Below are positions 1-6,088 of a stretch of DNA of 7,750 nucleotides, in pieces. Each line of letters opens with the position of its first letter. Position 1 is the first letter of the stretch. The DNA lies in the NCBI GenBank assembly GCA_934541205.1, contig CAKTDK010000083.1:1-7750 (forward strand), written 5' to 3'. The DNA is from an uncultured Eubacteriales bacterium. GTDB lineage: Bacteria; Bacillota; Clostridia; Oscillospirales; RGIG7773. The notes beneath the pieces were generated by a model. It was not told where the DNA came from. It saw nothing but the letters and a program-made list of their open reading frames with translations, and ran no database searches. A program made the translations under genes and the position numbers.

Positions 1-36
1 TCTTAAAGCATATCTGCCTTTTGTAGATATTTTCAT
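1..36 (-). CDS. Rrf2-family transcriptional regulator, 5' end only (12 codons, runs off the left edge)
   Basis: Read on the minus strand, an ATG at 36-34 opens MKISTKGRYALR. This is the highly typical N-terminus of Rrf2/IscR/CymR-type winged-helix regulators, where the segment begins the first helix of the DNA-binding domain. An AAAGGA ribosome binding site lies at about 48-53, some 10 bases upstream of the ATG, and a good promoter sits at 66-94. Family members sense Fe-S clusters, cysteine metabolism or redox state, and often sit next to cysteine desulfurase genes. The part that would show Fe-S ligating cysteines is outside the window, so the subtype cannot be stated. The identification rests on only 12 residues, but the match to the family start is very close. 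Confidence 0.8.
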   Translation of the reverse strand, partial: MKISTKGRYALR

Positions 37-65
37 ATTGTACACATCCTTTTATAAATAATACT

Positions 66-94
66 ATAATAACATATATTTTGTAGGTTTTCAA
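66..94 (-). promoter_or_regulatory. Vegetative (SigA-type) promoter for the Rrf2-family gene
   Basis: On the minus strand, TTGAAA (94-89) is separated by 17 bases from TATTAT (71-66). The bases just before the -10 read TGT, which gives an extended -10 element. Transcription would start near position 59, about 20 bases before the Rrf2 start codon. Confidence 0.65.
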
Positions 95-133
95 TATTTG
101 TTATTTCCTAGCAATAAAAAATTATAGGAAAAA

Positions 134-154
134 ATATCAAAAAAGTATTGATAT
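134..154. promoter_or_regulatory. Dyad, possible operator, ATATCAA-N7-TTGATAT
   Basis: A perfect 7-base inverted repeat has half-sites at 134-140 and 148-154, with centres 14 bases apart. The right half-site contains the -35 hexamer of the plus-strand promoter at 148-175, so a bound dimer would block that promoter. It is 40 bases upstream of the divergent Rrf2 promoter's -35. It is AT-rich and could be chance; no regulator is shown to bind it. Confidence 0.3.
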
Positions 155-175
155 ATTTCGCCATTAATATATAAT
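148..175 (+). promoter_or_regulatory. Probable SigA-type promoter for the pseudogene at 224
   Basis: TTGATA (148-153) lies 16 bases upstream of a consensus TATAAT (170-175). Transcription would begin near 182, about 40 bases before the ribosome binding site AGGAGAGG at 209-216. The signals upstream of the broken gene therefore still look intact. Confidence 0.5.
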
Positions 176-223
176 TAATTATCGGTAAATTGATTATATA
201 TTAACAATAGGAGAGGCTAAAAA

Positions 224-656
224 ATAAAAAAGTTCGAAATTAATTAAACTTATTGCATTTATTACGTGTTTTATTATGGTTTTTGAAGTGTCACCTGAAT
301 TAATTTATGCAATAGGAACGTACGGAAATATTGAACAGATTAAAGAGGATTACAATCAAAATAATATTGAACCGGAAATAATGTTTGAATTGACCGGTGA
401 ACGTTCTTCAAATATAAAGCAGTTTATGCTTGAAGATAATTTTCATAAACTGGTTTTATATAATGAAGATATTCATTATTCTGAAAATGGTTAAAGTGTT
501 GAAATTTCATTTGTTCTTATGAAGGGACAGGCAAAAATTGTGCATATTGACGCAGAAGGTAATGTTACAAAACTAATTGAGTGTACGTCTGAAAATTCTA
601 CTGAAAATTCTACAGACGGATATATAACGGAGACGGTTTCTATGACAAGTGGATAG
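224..656 (+). pseudogene. Broken gene for a small, probably exported protein of unknown family
   Basis: A strong AGGAGAGG ribosome binding site (209-216) is followed 7 bases later not by ATG but by ATA AAA AAG TTC GAA ATT AAT, which then hits TAA at 245-247. Dropping one T at 244-245 joins this to KLIAFITCFIMVF, giving a lysine-rich start plus a hydrophobic stretch like a signal peptide. The frame continues through an ATG at 276 to a TAA at 492-494. Directly after that stop, in the same frame, 53 more protein-like codons run to TAG at 654-656, ending in a Ser/Thr/Asn/Glu-rich tail. Three lesions are thus inferred: ATG to ATA at the start, one inserted base, and an in-frame nonsense codon (CAA to TAA would explain it). 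The intact product would be about 143 residues. I do not recognise the family. An alternative is a real 72-residue protein starting at 276, but that ATG has no ribosome binding site. Confidence 0.6.
591..614 (+). repeat. Two tandem copies of a 12-base unit
   Basis: GAAAATTCTACT (591-602) is followed by GAAAATTCTACA (603-614), which differs only at the last base. In the pseudogene frame it encodes the doubled motif ENST-ENST. The repeat length keeps the reading frame, consistent with a low-complexity tail that was once translated. Confidence 0.7.
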
Positions 657-758
657 AATAGATTAAAAATCGTTGGATTTGATTGTAAAATATTGATTTG
701 AAAATTATTTTTTTAATATCTTAATAATAAATAGAGGAGCATATCGGATAATTAATGA
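657..758. other. Intergenic, AT-rich, no gene seen
   Basis: No open frame with a start, no convincing hairpin and no good promoter. An AGAGGAG sequence at 733-739 resembles a ribosome binding site, but the frames that follow it meet stops at once or begin only with ATA (748). Confidence 0.4.
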
Positions 759-1050
759 CTTGAAACTTCCAGTCTACTTAAGTGGGGTGGGATATTCCCA
801 ACAAATAAAAATGTCCGTTGTCATCGGTCAAAATATAAGAGGATTTTACGAAAAGGGTACCTCTTTCCTATGTTTGCTATGGAATGTTTTGTAAAGAAAC
901 GGAAGAGAAAGGATAGTATAGAAGGGCGGCGTTTCTCTTTGGGATGTTACGCAGTTAAAAGACTTTTTTAAAGAAAAAGGTATAAACACTTTGCCTTTAT
1001 CAGTTTTGGCAACTGCAAAGCCTTTATTTGCAAGACTTATTGACTTCTAA
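759..1050 (+). pseudogene. Decayed coding-like segment, possible mobile-element remnant
   Basis: Two plus-strand frames are unusually open here. One runs without stops from 759 to 968 (70 codons; it includes CFVKKRKRKDSIEGRR). The other runs from 922 to a TAA at 1048-1050 and reads as a good protein C-terminus, including WDVTQLKDFF and ending ATAKPLFARLIDF. Removing one base near 939 would join them into a stretch of about 97 residues. Alternatively the second frame can be followed back to about 697 through TAA 892 and TAG 919. No start codon with a ribosome binding site begins either version. The segment is visibly less AT-rich (about 39% G+C over 841-960) than the neighbouring genes. I do not recognise the protein, and a structured RNA is an alternative reading. 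Confidence 0.35.
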
Positions 1051-1302
1051 TTCGTAACATAATGGCGTAAAAATAAGGCGGTTTTAATCTGTCTTTTTGA
1101 GTGCGGTAACACCACCCTATGCCTATGGGTATTATCTGATTGGTAGTGCTAAAATGGTACCCAACTATACAAAACCAACTTATGCGAAGATATAAAGCGA
1201 TAAATAGAAATATGCGAAAAATCCTTGATTTAAGGTATTTCTAAGCATTTTCTCAAACACTTACAAAGGCTTATAAAACGATTTTCGTCTATATAAATCA
1301 AT
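1051..1302. other. Noncoding region with imperfect inverted repeats, function unknown
   Basis: No gene with a start and ribosome binding site is present on either strand. The stretch 1101-1180 is about 44% G+C, higher than the surroundings. It contains a small hairpin around ACCC-N9-GGGT (1114-1130), nested inside an imperfect pairing of TAACACCACC (1107-1116) with TGGTAGTGCTA (1141-1151) that has two A-C mismatches. The octamer TATGCGAA occurs at 1181 and again at 1211, exactly 30 bases apart. CCTT-N5-AAGG lies at about 1223-1235. These could be part of an RNA or the end of a mobile element; nothing is diagnostic. Confidence 0.35.
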
Positions 1303-1337
1303 AAAAAATATATCCTGTAAAGCAGGATATATTTTTT
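1303..1337 (+). terminator. Intrinsic terminator, 15-bp stem
   Basis: AAAAAATATATCCTG (1303-1317) pairs perfectly with CAGGATATATTTTTT (1323-1337) around a TAAAG loop, and the 3' arm ends in six T. It closes whatever is or was transcribed through 759-1302 and insulates the glycan operon promoter at 1383. It is symmetric enough to work in both directions. Confidence 0.85.
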
Positions 1338-1382
1338 ATAAATGCCCAATTAAGTAAATTTTTGTAAAATCAAATCTTAAGG

Positions 1383-1411
1383 TTGAAGAAATAATAACTT
1401 TTTGTTATAAT
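1383..1411 (+). promoter_or_regulatory. SigA-type extended -10 promoter of the glycan operon
   Basis: TTGAAG (1383-1388) and a consensus TATAAT (1406-1411) are 17 bases apart, with TGT immediately before the -10 (1403-1405). Transcription would start near 1418, leaving a leader of about 33 bases before the ATG at 1451. There is no room for a riboswitch between promoter and gene, which suggests ordinary vegetative expression. Confidence 0.75.
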
Positions 1412-1450
1412 TATATAGTAAATTTATATTATTAAGGAAGATGTATCGGA

Positions 1451-2575
1451 ATGGATAATAAAAAAATTTTTCTTTCGTCACCGACTATGCACGAAGAGGA
1501 GAAAAAGTTTGTTCAAGAAGCATTCGATACAAATTGGATTGCGCCTCTTGGTAAAAATGTTGATGAATTTGAAAAAGAACTTGCACAGTATGTTGGTGTT
1601 TCAAATGCTGCGGCATTAGCTTCCGGAACATCGGCTATTCATTTAGCCGTTAAATTATCTGAAGTTTTGCAAAATGATATAGTATTTTGTTCTGATTTAA
1701 CTTTTTCAGCTACCGTAAATCCTGATTCCTATGAAAAAGGCAGACAGGTTTTTATTGACAGCGAAAGAGAGAGCTGGAATATGGACCCAGATGCGTTAGA
1801 AAAAGCTTTTGAAAAATATCCTAAACCAAAAGCCGTTATTGTTGTGAATTTATATGGGGTTCCCTCTAAACTTGATAAAATAAAAGAAATTTGTGAAAAA
1901 CACGGTACGGTTCTTATTGAAGATGCGGCAGAAAGTTTGGGTGCTACATATAAAGAACGTCAGACCGGAACATTTGGAAAGTTTGGAGTTTTTTCTTTTA
2001 ACGGAAATAAAATTATAACTACCTCCGGCGGGGGGATGCTTGTATGTGAGGATGAAAATTTAATTAAAAAAGCAAGATTTTTATCTACACAAGCAAGAGA
2101 GCCGTTTCCATATTATCAGCATGAAGAAATAGGATATAATTATCGTATGAGCAATGTAGTTGCCGGAATAGGAAGAGGACAGCTTTTGCATTTGGAGGAG
2201 CATAAGAAAAAAAAGAAAGAGATTTATGAAATATATAAAAAGGAACTTTCGGATTTACCTTTAACGATGAATCCTTATTTAAAGTATTCAGAGCCTAATT
2301 TTTGGTTATCTTGTATTTTAATAAATAAGGATTGTAAAGTAAAGCCTTTTGACATAATGAACAGGCTTTCTGAATATAATATCGAGTCAAGGCCTATCTG
2401 GAAACCTATGCATTTACAGCCGGTATTTTCGGGTTATGATTATATTTGTAAAAATGAAGAAAGTATTTCAGAAGATATTTTTAAAAGGGGACTTTGTCTT
2501 CCGAGTGATATAAAAATGACGTTGGAGCAGCAGAAATTTGTAATAAAGATTATTAAGGAATGTTTTTATGTATAA
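1451..2575 (+). CDS. PglE-like DegT/DnrJ/EryC1/StrS aminotransferase (UDP-4-keto sugar aminotransferase)
   Basis: This is a 374-residue PLP-dependent sugar aminotransferase, the usual size for the family. It strongly resembles Campylobacter PglE, which aminates C4 of the UDP-4-keto-6-deoxy-GlcNAc intermediate using glutamate. Visible features are the N-terminal FLSSPTMHEEE and APLG, the phosphate-binding ASGTSA (57-62), IEDAAESLGA with Asp158 contacting the PLP ring nitrogen, FSFNGNKIITTSGGGM with Lys187 as the internal aldimine lysine, STQARE and GYNYRMSNV, and the C-terminal RPIWKPMHLQ. Start: ATG 1451 with AAGGAAG 10 bases upstream. It is the first gene of the operon and its last 8 bases overlap the phosphoglycosyl transferase gene. 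The product is probably a UDP-4-amino-4,6-dideoxy-N-acetylhexosamine, but stereochemistry and exact substrate are inferred. A perosamine- or FdtB-type specificity is less likely, given how closely the motifs follow PglE. Confidence 0.88.
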   Translation: MDNKKIFLSSPTMHEEEKKFVQEAFDTNWIAPLGKNVDEFEKELAQYVGVSNAAALASGTSAIHLAVKLSEVLQNDIVFCSDLTFSATVNPDSYEKGRQVFIDSERESWNMDPDALEKAFEKYPKPKAVIVVNLYGVPSKLDKIKEICEKHGTVLIEDAAESLGATYKERQTGTFGKFGVFSFNGNKIITTSGGGMLVCEDENLIKKARFLSTQAREPFPYYQHEEIGYNYRMSNVVAGIGRGQLLHLEEHKKKKKEIYEIYKKELSDLPLTMNPYLKYSEPNFWLSCILINKDCKVKPFDIMNRLSEYNIESRPIWKPMHLQPVFSGYDYICKNEESISEDIFKRGLCLPSDIKMTLEQQKFVIKIIKECFYV

Positions 2576-3254
2576 AAAGTATATTAAAAGATGTTTGGAT
2601 TTTACAATAGCTTTAATTTCTATTATAATTTTTTCTCCTGTATTGATTACTGTATTTATACTTGTAAAAATAAAATTGGGAAGTCCTGTAATTTTTAAGC
2701 AACAGCGTCCTGGACGCGGTGAAAAAATATTTACTATGTATAAATTCAGGACTATGATTGATGAAAAAGATTCAGAAGGAAATTATCTTCCCGATGAAAA
2801 AAGACTTACAAAATTCGGAAAAATACTTAGAAGTACCAGTCTTGATGAACTTCCGGAATTATTTAATATTTTAAAAGGGGATATGAGCATAGTAGGACCA
2901 AGGCCTCAGCTTATAAAGGATATGATGTTTATGACGCCACAGCAAAGAAAAAGGCACAGTGTTCGTCAGGGGCTTACCGGTCTTGCTCAGGTAAGCGGAA
3001 GAAACAATATTTCCTGGGAAAAAAAGATTGAATATGATTTGGAATATATTGAAAATATTACGTTTCTCGGTGATTTGAAAATTGTTTTTAAAACTTTTAA
3101 GAAAGTTTTTAAGAGAGCTGATATAATAAATGAAGAAATTAATATTAACGAAGATTTCGGAGATTATCTGCTTCGTATTGGAAAAATTTCACAGCTTGAA
3201 TACAATGAAAAAATAAATTTGTCTAAAAATTTGGAAATTAAGGATGCGGGATAA
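2568..3254 (+). CDS. PglC-like monotopic phosphoglycosyl transferase (bacterial sugar transferase) with a C-terminal extension
   Basis: This is a 228-residue member of the small polyprenol phosphate phosphoglycosyl transferases. These transfer a sugar-1-phosphate from a UDP-sugar to undecaprenyl phosphate at the inner face of the membrane, the first membrane step of glycan assembly. A single re-entrant hydrophobic helix spans residues 9-35, with the helix-breaking Ser23-Pro24 pair. FKQQRPG and YKFRTM follow. The catalytic Asp93-Glu94 pair sits in SLDELPE, at the same numbers as in Campylobacter PglC. Then come GDMSIVGPRP and RQGLTGLAQVSGRN. The catalytic fold ends near residue 187; residues 195-225 are extra (DYLLRIGKISQLEYNEKI) and look like a SHOCT motif. 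The start ATG at 2568 overlaps the aminotransferase stop by 8 bases, with AAGGA 8 bases upstream, so the two are likely translationally coupled. The sugar is probably the aminotransferase product or its acetylated form, by context. Confidence 0.88.
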   Translation: MYKKYIKRCLDFTIALISIIIFSPVLITVFILVKIKLGSPVIFKQQRPGRGEKIFTMYKFRTMIDEKDSEGNYLPDEKRLTKFGKILRSTSLDELPELFNILKGDMSIVGPRPQLIKDMMFMTPQQRKRHSVRQGLTGLAQVSGRNNISWEKKIEYDLEYIENITFLGDLKIVFKTFKKVFKRADIINEEININEDFGDYLLRIGKISQLEYNEKINLSKNLEIKDAG

Positions 3255-3268
3255 TTTAATCCTGTAAA

Positions 3269-3303
3269 AAAATACTTTTTTCTTTTTTGGTTAAAAGTAT
3301 TTT
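3269..3303 (+). promoter_or_regulatory. 11-bp hairpin just before the flippase ribosome binding site
   Basis: AAAATACTTTT (3269-3279) pairs perfectly with AAAAGTATTTT (3293-3303) around a 13-base T-rich loop. The stem ends one base before the GGGAG ribosome binding site (3305-3309) of the flippase gene. It could be a weak attenuator, an mRNA-processing or stability element, or an aid to initiation. It lacks a following U-tract beyond the stem itself, so it is not a strong terminator. Confidence 0.5.
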
Positions 3304-3316
3304 CGGGAGAAATACA

Positions 3317-4855
3317 GTGAGCAATTACAGTATAAAAAAGACTACATTTTTGATGATGCTTCTTAGTGTTGTAATAAAATTTATCGGCTTTTTGAGAAGC
3401 TCTGTTTTAGCATATTATTACGGTTCGGGATATGTGAGCGATGCATATAATATCGCCTGCGATATCCCGATACTTCTTTTTGCCTTTTTGGGAAATGCGA
3501 TAGTAACTGCATATGTTCCTATGTATACTCAAATTGAAAAATCTGAAGGAGAAAAAGCGGCTTTAAAGTATTCAAATACGATAATAACTGTATTTTCTGT
3601 TATTTCTTTTATTATAATTTTAGCTATAACTGTATTTGCAGAGCCGTTTATAAGAATTTTAGCCGTAGGGTTTGATGAAAAGACCATGAATTTAGCTGTT
3701 GAATTTACACGAATAAGTTCATGGTGTTTGATTTTTATTACCGCGGAAAGATTATTTATATGTTACCTTAATATAAAAAACAATTATTTGATTCCGGTTA
3801 TGGTAAGTCTTCCTATGAACATACTTCTTATTCTTTCTATAATAATAAGCAGTAAATTAGGCTATGAATTTTTAGGGATAGGTATTTTAATTGCGTTGTC
3901 ATCTCAATTTTTCTTTTTAATTCCGTCTTTAATTAAAGAAAAGTATAAATTTTATCCGTGTATTAATATAAGAAATAAAAATGTTATTCAGACTGTAAAA
4001 ATTGTTTTGCCGGTGCTTTTGGGAGTAAGCGTAAATCAAATAAATAAAATTATTGATAAAAGTATTGCTTCCACAATTGCGGTAGGAGGAATTTCAAATC
4101 TAAATTATGCTTCTGTAATAAATATTGCGATACAGGATATTATTATTTTCAGTATAATTACGATTACTTTTGTGAAAATTTCCCAATTTGTTTCAGAAAA
4201 TAAAATAGATGAATTAAAAAATATGATAAATAAGGCATTATCATCTATTTTGTGTCTTATAACTCCCATAAGTATAGGCGTTATAGTTTTCAGCAGACAA
4301 ATTGTAAGTATTTTATTTATGAGAGGTTCTTTTGATGAAGCTGCTATGACGGAAACATCTTCGGCATTGATATGTTATTCTTTGGGGATGATTTTTGTTT
4401 CATTCAGAGATATTCTTGTAAAAGTATTTTATTCTTTAAAAGATTCAAAAACTCCTATAAAAAATTCTGTATACGCCATACTTATAAATATTATTTTAAA
4501 CTTTATATTATCAAGGTTTATGGGAATTTCTGGACTTGCTCTTGCTACAAGTATTTCTGCGGTTTCAAGTGCGGTTTTAATGTATTTAAGTCTTAGAAAA
4601 AAGATAGGGGATATAGGGCAGAAAAAAATACTTACAGTGTTTGGAAAAACCGTTATAATTTCTGTCGCTATTTCTGCTGTAATGCTTTTGTGCTATAATG
4701 TTTTAGTTATTTATATTGGAGTATTTGCTTCCTTTGGTGTATCCGTTATTTTTGGAGCAGCATTATATATTGCGTCAGCTTATATTTTTAAAATAGAAGA
4801 AATACAATTGTTTATAAATGGTTTTATAAAAAAATTGCGAAATATTAAAAATTAA
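3317..4855 (+). CDS. murJ: MurJ/MviN-type lipid-linked sugar flippase, GTG start
   Basis: This is a polytopic membrane protein of 512 residues, typical for MurJ, which flips lipid II in peptidoglycan synthesis. It belongs to the MOP exporter superfamily. The N-terminus carries the family signature: a first hydrophobic helix, GFLRSSVLAYYYGSG with the conserved Arg27, SDAYNIACDIP with conserved Asp42, then a membrane helix and the conserved YVPMY. Hydrophobic segments continue to the end, consistent with about 14 helices. I place the start at GTG 3317 because GGGAG lies 7 bases upstream and the protein then begins MSNYSIKKTTF. An upstream in-frame TTG (3287) lies inside the hairpin loop and has no ribosome binding site. 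As third gene behind the aminotransferase and phosphoglycosyl transferase, it may export the lipid-linked product of this operon rather than, or as well as, lipid II. That is inference from context; the gene symbol reflects the family only. Confidence 0.85.
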   Translation: MSNYSIKKTTFLMMLLSVVIKFIGFLRSSVLAYYYGSGYVSDAYNIACDIPILLFAFLGNAIVTAYVPMYTQIEKSEGEKAALKYSNTIITVFSVISFIIILAITVFAEPFIRILAVGFDEKTMNLAVEFTRISSWCLIFITAERLFICYLNIKNNYLIPVMVSLPMNILLILSIIISSKLGYEFLGIGILIALSSQFFFLIPSLIKEKYKFYPCINIRNKNVIQTVKIVLPVLLGVSVNQINKIIDKSIASTIAVGGISNLNYASVINIAIQDIIIFSIITITFVKISQFVSENKIDELKNMINKALSSILCLITPISIGVIVFSRQIVSILFMRGSFDEAAMTETSSALICYSLGMIFVSFRDILVKVFYSLKDSKTPIKNSVYAILINIILNFILSRFMGISGLALATSISAVSSAVLMYLSLRKKIGDIGQKKILTVFGKTVIISVAISAVMLLCYNVLVIYIGVFASFGVSVIFGAALYIASAYIFKIEEIQLFINGFIKKLRNIKN

Positions 4856-4875
4856 TTATTAATTAATAATTTTTT
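4854..4875 (+). terminator. Possible weak terminator after the flippase gene
   Basis: An 18-base perfect palindrome made only of A and T (4854-4871) overlaps the flippase stop codon and is followed by TTTT. With no G-C pairs the hairpin is weak, so some read-through into the HD-domain gene is likely. A TATAAT at 4900-4905 could be a -10 for that gene, but I see no matching -35. Confidence 0.35.
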
Positions 4876-4935
4876 ATAATTATTTTATTATTTATGTTGT
4901 ATAATAATTTTAAAGTTATATTTGAAAGGTTTATT

Positions 4936-5427
4936 ATGAATAGAAAAGAAAAACAGAATATAGATATTTTTTTTAAAAATAATTTTGAAAGTGTATATAA
5001 AAAATCAAAACTTGATATGACAAAGTCTCATAAGCATCATAGGAACACATCCTGTTTTTTTCATAGCATTGCAGTAGCTTATTACAGTTATAAAATTGCA
5101 AAAAAACTTAGATTAAAGGTTTGCGAAAAGGATTTAATAACAGGAGCTCTTTTGCACGATTATTTTTTATATGACTGGCATATTACAAGATATAAAAAAC
5201 ATGGGTTTTCACATCCGGTTTCAGCTTTGAAAAATGCCGAAACCGAATTTGAATTGTCTTCCATTGAAAAAGATATAATAAAAAAGCATATGTTTCCTTT
5301 AACAATTTCTCCTCCTAAATATAAAGAGAGTATAATTGTTTGTTTGGTAGATAAGGCTTGTTGTTTATATGAAGTATTTAAATCCGATTCTTATAAAAAG
5401 ATGAAATTAAAATTTAATCTTGCTTAG
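4936..5427 (+). CDS. HD-domain phosphohydrolase, small clostridial type
   Basis: This 163-residue protein has the HD-superfamily metal-site pattern: His43 in FFHS, the His74-Asp75 pair in GALLHDYFLYDW, His93 in FSHP, His118 in KKHMFP, and Asp139 in CLVDK. These five or six ligands imply a metal-dependent phosphohydrolase, probably with a binuclear site. The layout, with ALLHDYFLYDWH and KKHMFPLT, is that of a conserved family of single-domain HD proteins in Firmicutes whose substrate I do not know. It has no membrane segment or attached domain. Start: ATG 4936 with GAAAGG 6 bases upstream. An in-frame ATG at 4894 lacks a ribosome binding site, and its second to fourth codons form the TATAAT, so it is probably promoter DNA. 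The gene lies 80 bases after the flippase gene and ends at a shared terminator. Confidence 0.85.
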   Translation: MNRKEKQNIDIFFKNNFESVYKKSKLDMTKSHKHHRNTSCFFHSIAVAYYSYKIAKKLRLKVCEKDLITGALLHDYFLYDWHITRYKKHGFSHPVSALKNAETEFELSSIEKDIIKKHMFPLTISPPKYKESIIVCLVDKACCLYEVFKSDSYKKMKLKFNLA

Positions 5428-5428
5428 T

Positions 5429-5463
5429 AAAAAAGATTGCAGTAATTTGCTGCAATCTTTTTT
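5429..5463. terminator. Bidirectional intrinsic terminator between the HD and GNAT genes
   Basis: AAAAAAGATTGCAG (5429-5442) pairs perfectly with CTGCAATCTTTTTT (5450-5463) around a 7-base loop. The A-run and T-run flanks make it work on both strands. It begins one base after the HD gene TAG (5425-5427). The GNAT gene's TAA (5464-5462, minus) is partly inside the stem. Confidence 0.9.
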
Positions 5464-6010
5464 ATAATTCCAGTATCATAAGATACATATTATTATAAGA
5501 GTTATCTTTAAATTTGTATGAATTTTTTCTTTCACCGTATACTTTAAAACCGAATTTTTTATAAAGCTTTAAAGCGATTTTATTTTCAGTACTTACTTCA
5601 AGTTCAATTTGTTCTGTATTTGTATTTTTTGCTAGAGAGATGATTTCTTTCATAAGAACAGAAGCAATACCTAAATTTTGAAAATCCTTTTTTACACAAA
5701 TTCCTATTTCTTTTCTGTGTCTAAATTTTAAATACGGACTTATTAAATTAAGACCTATACTGGCAGCTATTTTGTTATCAACAATTGCTAAAAGAATAAT
5801 TTCATCTGGACTTTTTATTTTATTTTCCAGAAACTTTTTTTCATCTTCAACTGATATATTTATTTCTTCGGAATATCTTATCATATAAGGATTTTCTTCA
5901 GAAGTAATCTTTAAAAAATCTATCATTTTTTCACTGTCATTTAAATCTGCGTTTCTTAATATGCAAATTTTATTATTCTTTAGCTTTAATTCTTTTGGAT
6001 AATAAATCAT
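5462..6010 (-). CDS. GNAT-family N-acetyltransferase
   Basis: This 182-residue protein has the Gcn5-related fold over its whole length. N-terminal ILRNADLND is the first strand and helix. Motif A appears as EIGICVKKDFQNLGIASVLM, with the acetyl-CoA pyrophosphate-binding Gln111-x-x-Gly114-x-Ala116. Motif B is ELEVSTENKIALKLYKKFGF (Asn143, Tyr150, Phe155 region). The ending with YNNMYLMILEL is typical of the RimJ/RimL/YhhY-like part of the family, which acetylates proteins, amino acids or polyamines; the substrate cannot be read from the sequence. I chose ATG 6010 because AAAGGAG ends 9 bases upstream. The in-frame ATG at 6019 directly abuts that site with no spacer. It is transcribed alone, convergent with the HD gene and divergent from the gene at 6089. 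Confidence 0.88.
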   Translation of the reverse strand: MIYYPKELKLKNNKICILRNADLNDSEKMIDFLKITSEENPYMIRYSEEINISVEDEKKFLENKIKSPDEIILLAIVDNKIAASIGLNLISPYLKFRHRKEIGICVKKDFQNLGIASVLMKEIISLAKNTNTEQIELEVSTENKIALKLYKKFGFKVYGERKNSYKFKDNSYNNMYLMILEL

Positions 6011-6073
6011 TATAAACATCTCCTTTATATATGCTAAAAAATATATTTAACATATAATATTGTAAGGCTTATT

Positions 6074-6083
6074 AAGGAGGAGG
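6074..6083 (+). promoter_or_regulatory. Very strong ribosome binding site that points to an ATA start at 6089
   Basis: AAGGAGGAGG (6074-6083) is a near-perfect anti-16S match. Five bases after it (eight after the first AAGGAGG) is ATA, in frame with the downstream gene. No ATG, GTG or TTG in that frame lies between the in-frame stop at 6035-6037 and the ATG at 6167, which is 83 bases too far from this site. A TATAAT at 6053-6058 may be the -10, but I see no clear -35. Confidence 0.75.
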
Positions 6084-6088
6084 TCAAG

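Noticed and set aside
492..921. In-frame TAA and TAG (492, 892, 919) as reassigned glutamine codons, i.e. an alternative genetic code
   Set aside because: Intact genes in the window use TAA and TAG as true stops, for example the 8-base overlap at 2575, TAG at 5427 and TAG inside the gerQ ribosome binding site. Decay explains the broken frames better.
1040..1240. A 67-codon open frame on the minus strand
   Set aside because: It has no start codon with a ribosome binding site (its only ATG is near the 3' end), and it overlaps imperfect repeats. It is probably composition-driven.
740..1340. A TnpB/IS605 right end with guide RNA, or a group II intron
   Set aside because: The short hairpins at 783-795 and 1107-1151 are suggestive, but no TnpB, reverse transcriptase, domain V or terminal-repeat signature can be seen, so neither name is justified.
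3287..3316. TTG at 3287 as the flippase start
   Set aside because: It falls in the loop of the hairpin with no ribosome binding site, while GTG 3317 has GGGAG 7 bases upstream and gives the usual MurJ N-terminus.
4372..4596. A 74-codon plus-strand frame inside the flippase gene
   Set aside because: It lies wholly within the membrane-protein coding sequence in another frame, has a Phe/Cys/Lys-rich composition and no ribosome binding site.
4894..4935. ATG at 4894 as the HD-gene start
   Set aside because: No ribosome binding site; the bases just after it include TATAAT. ATG 4936 has GAAAGG at 6 bases.
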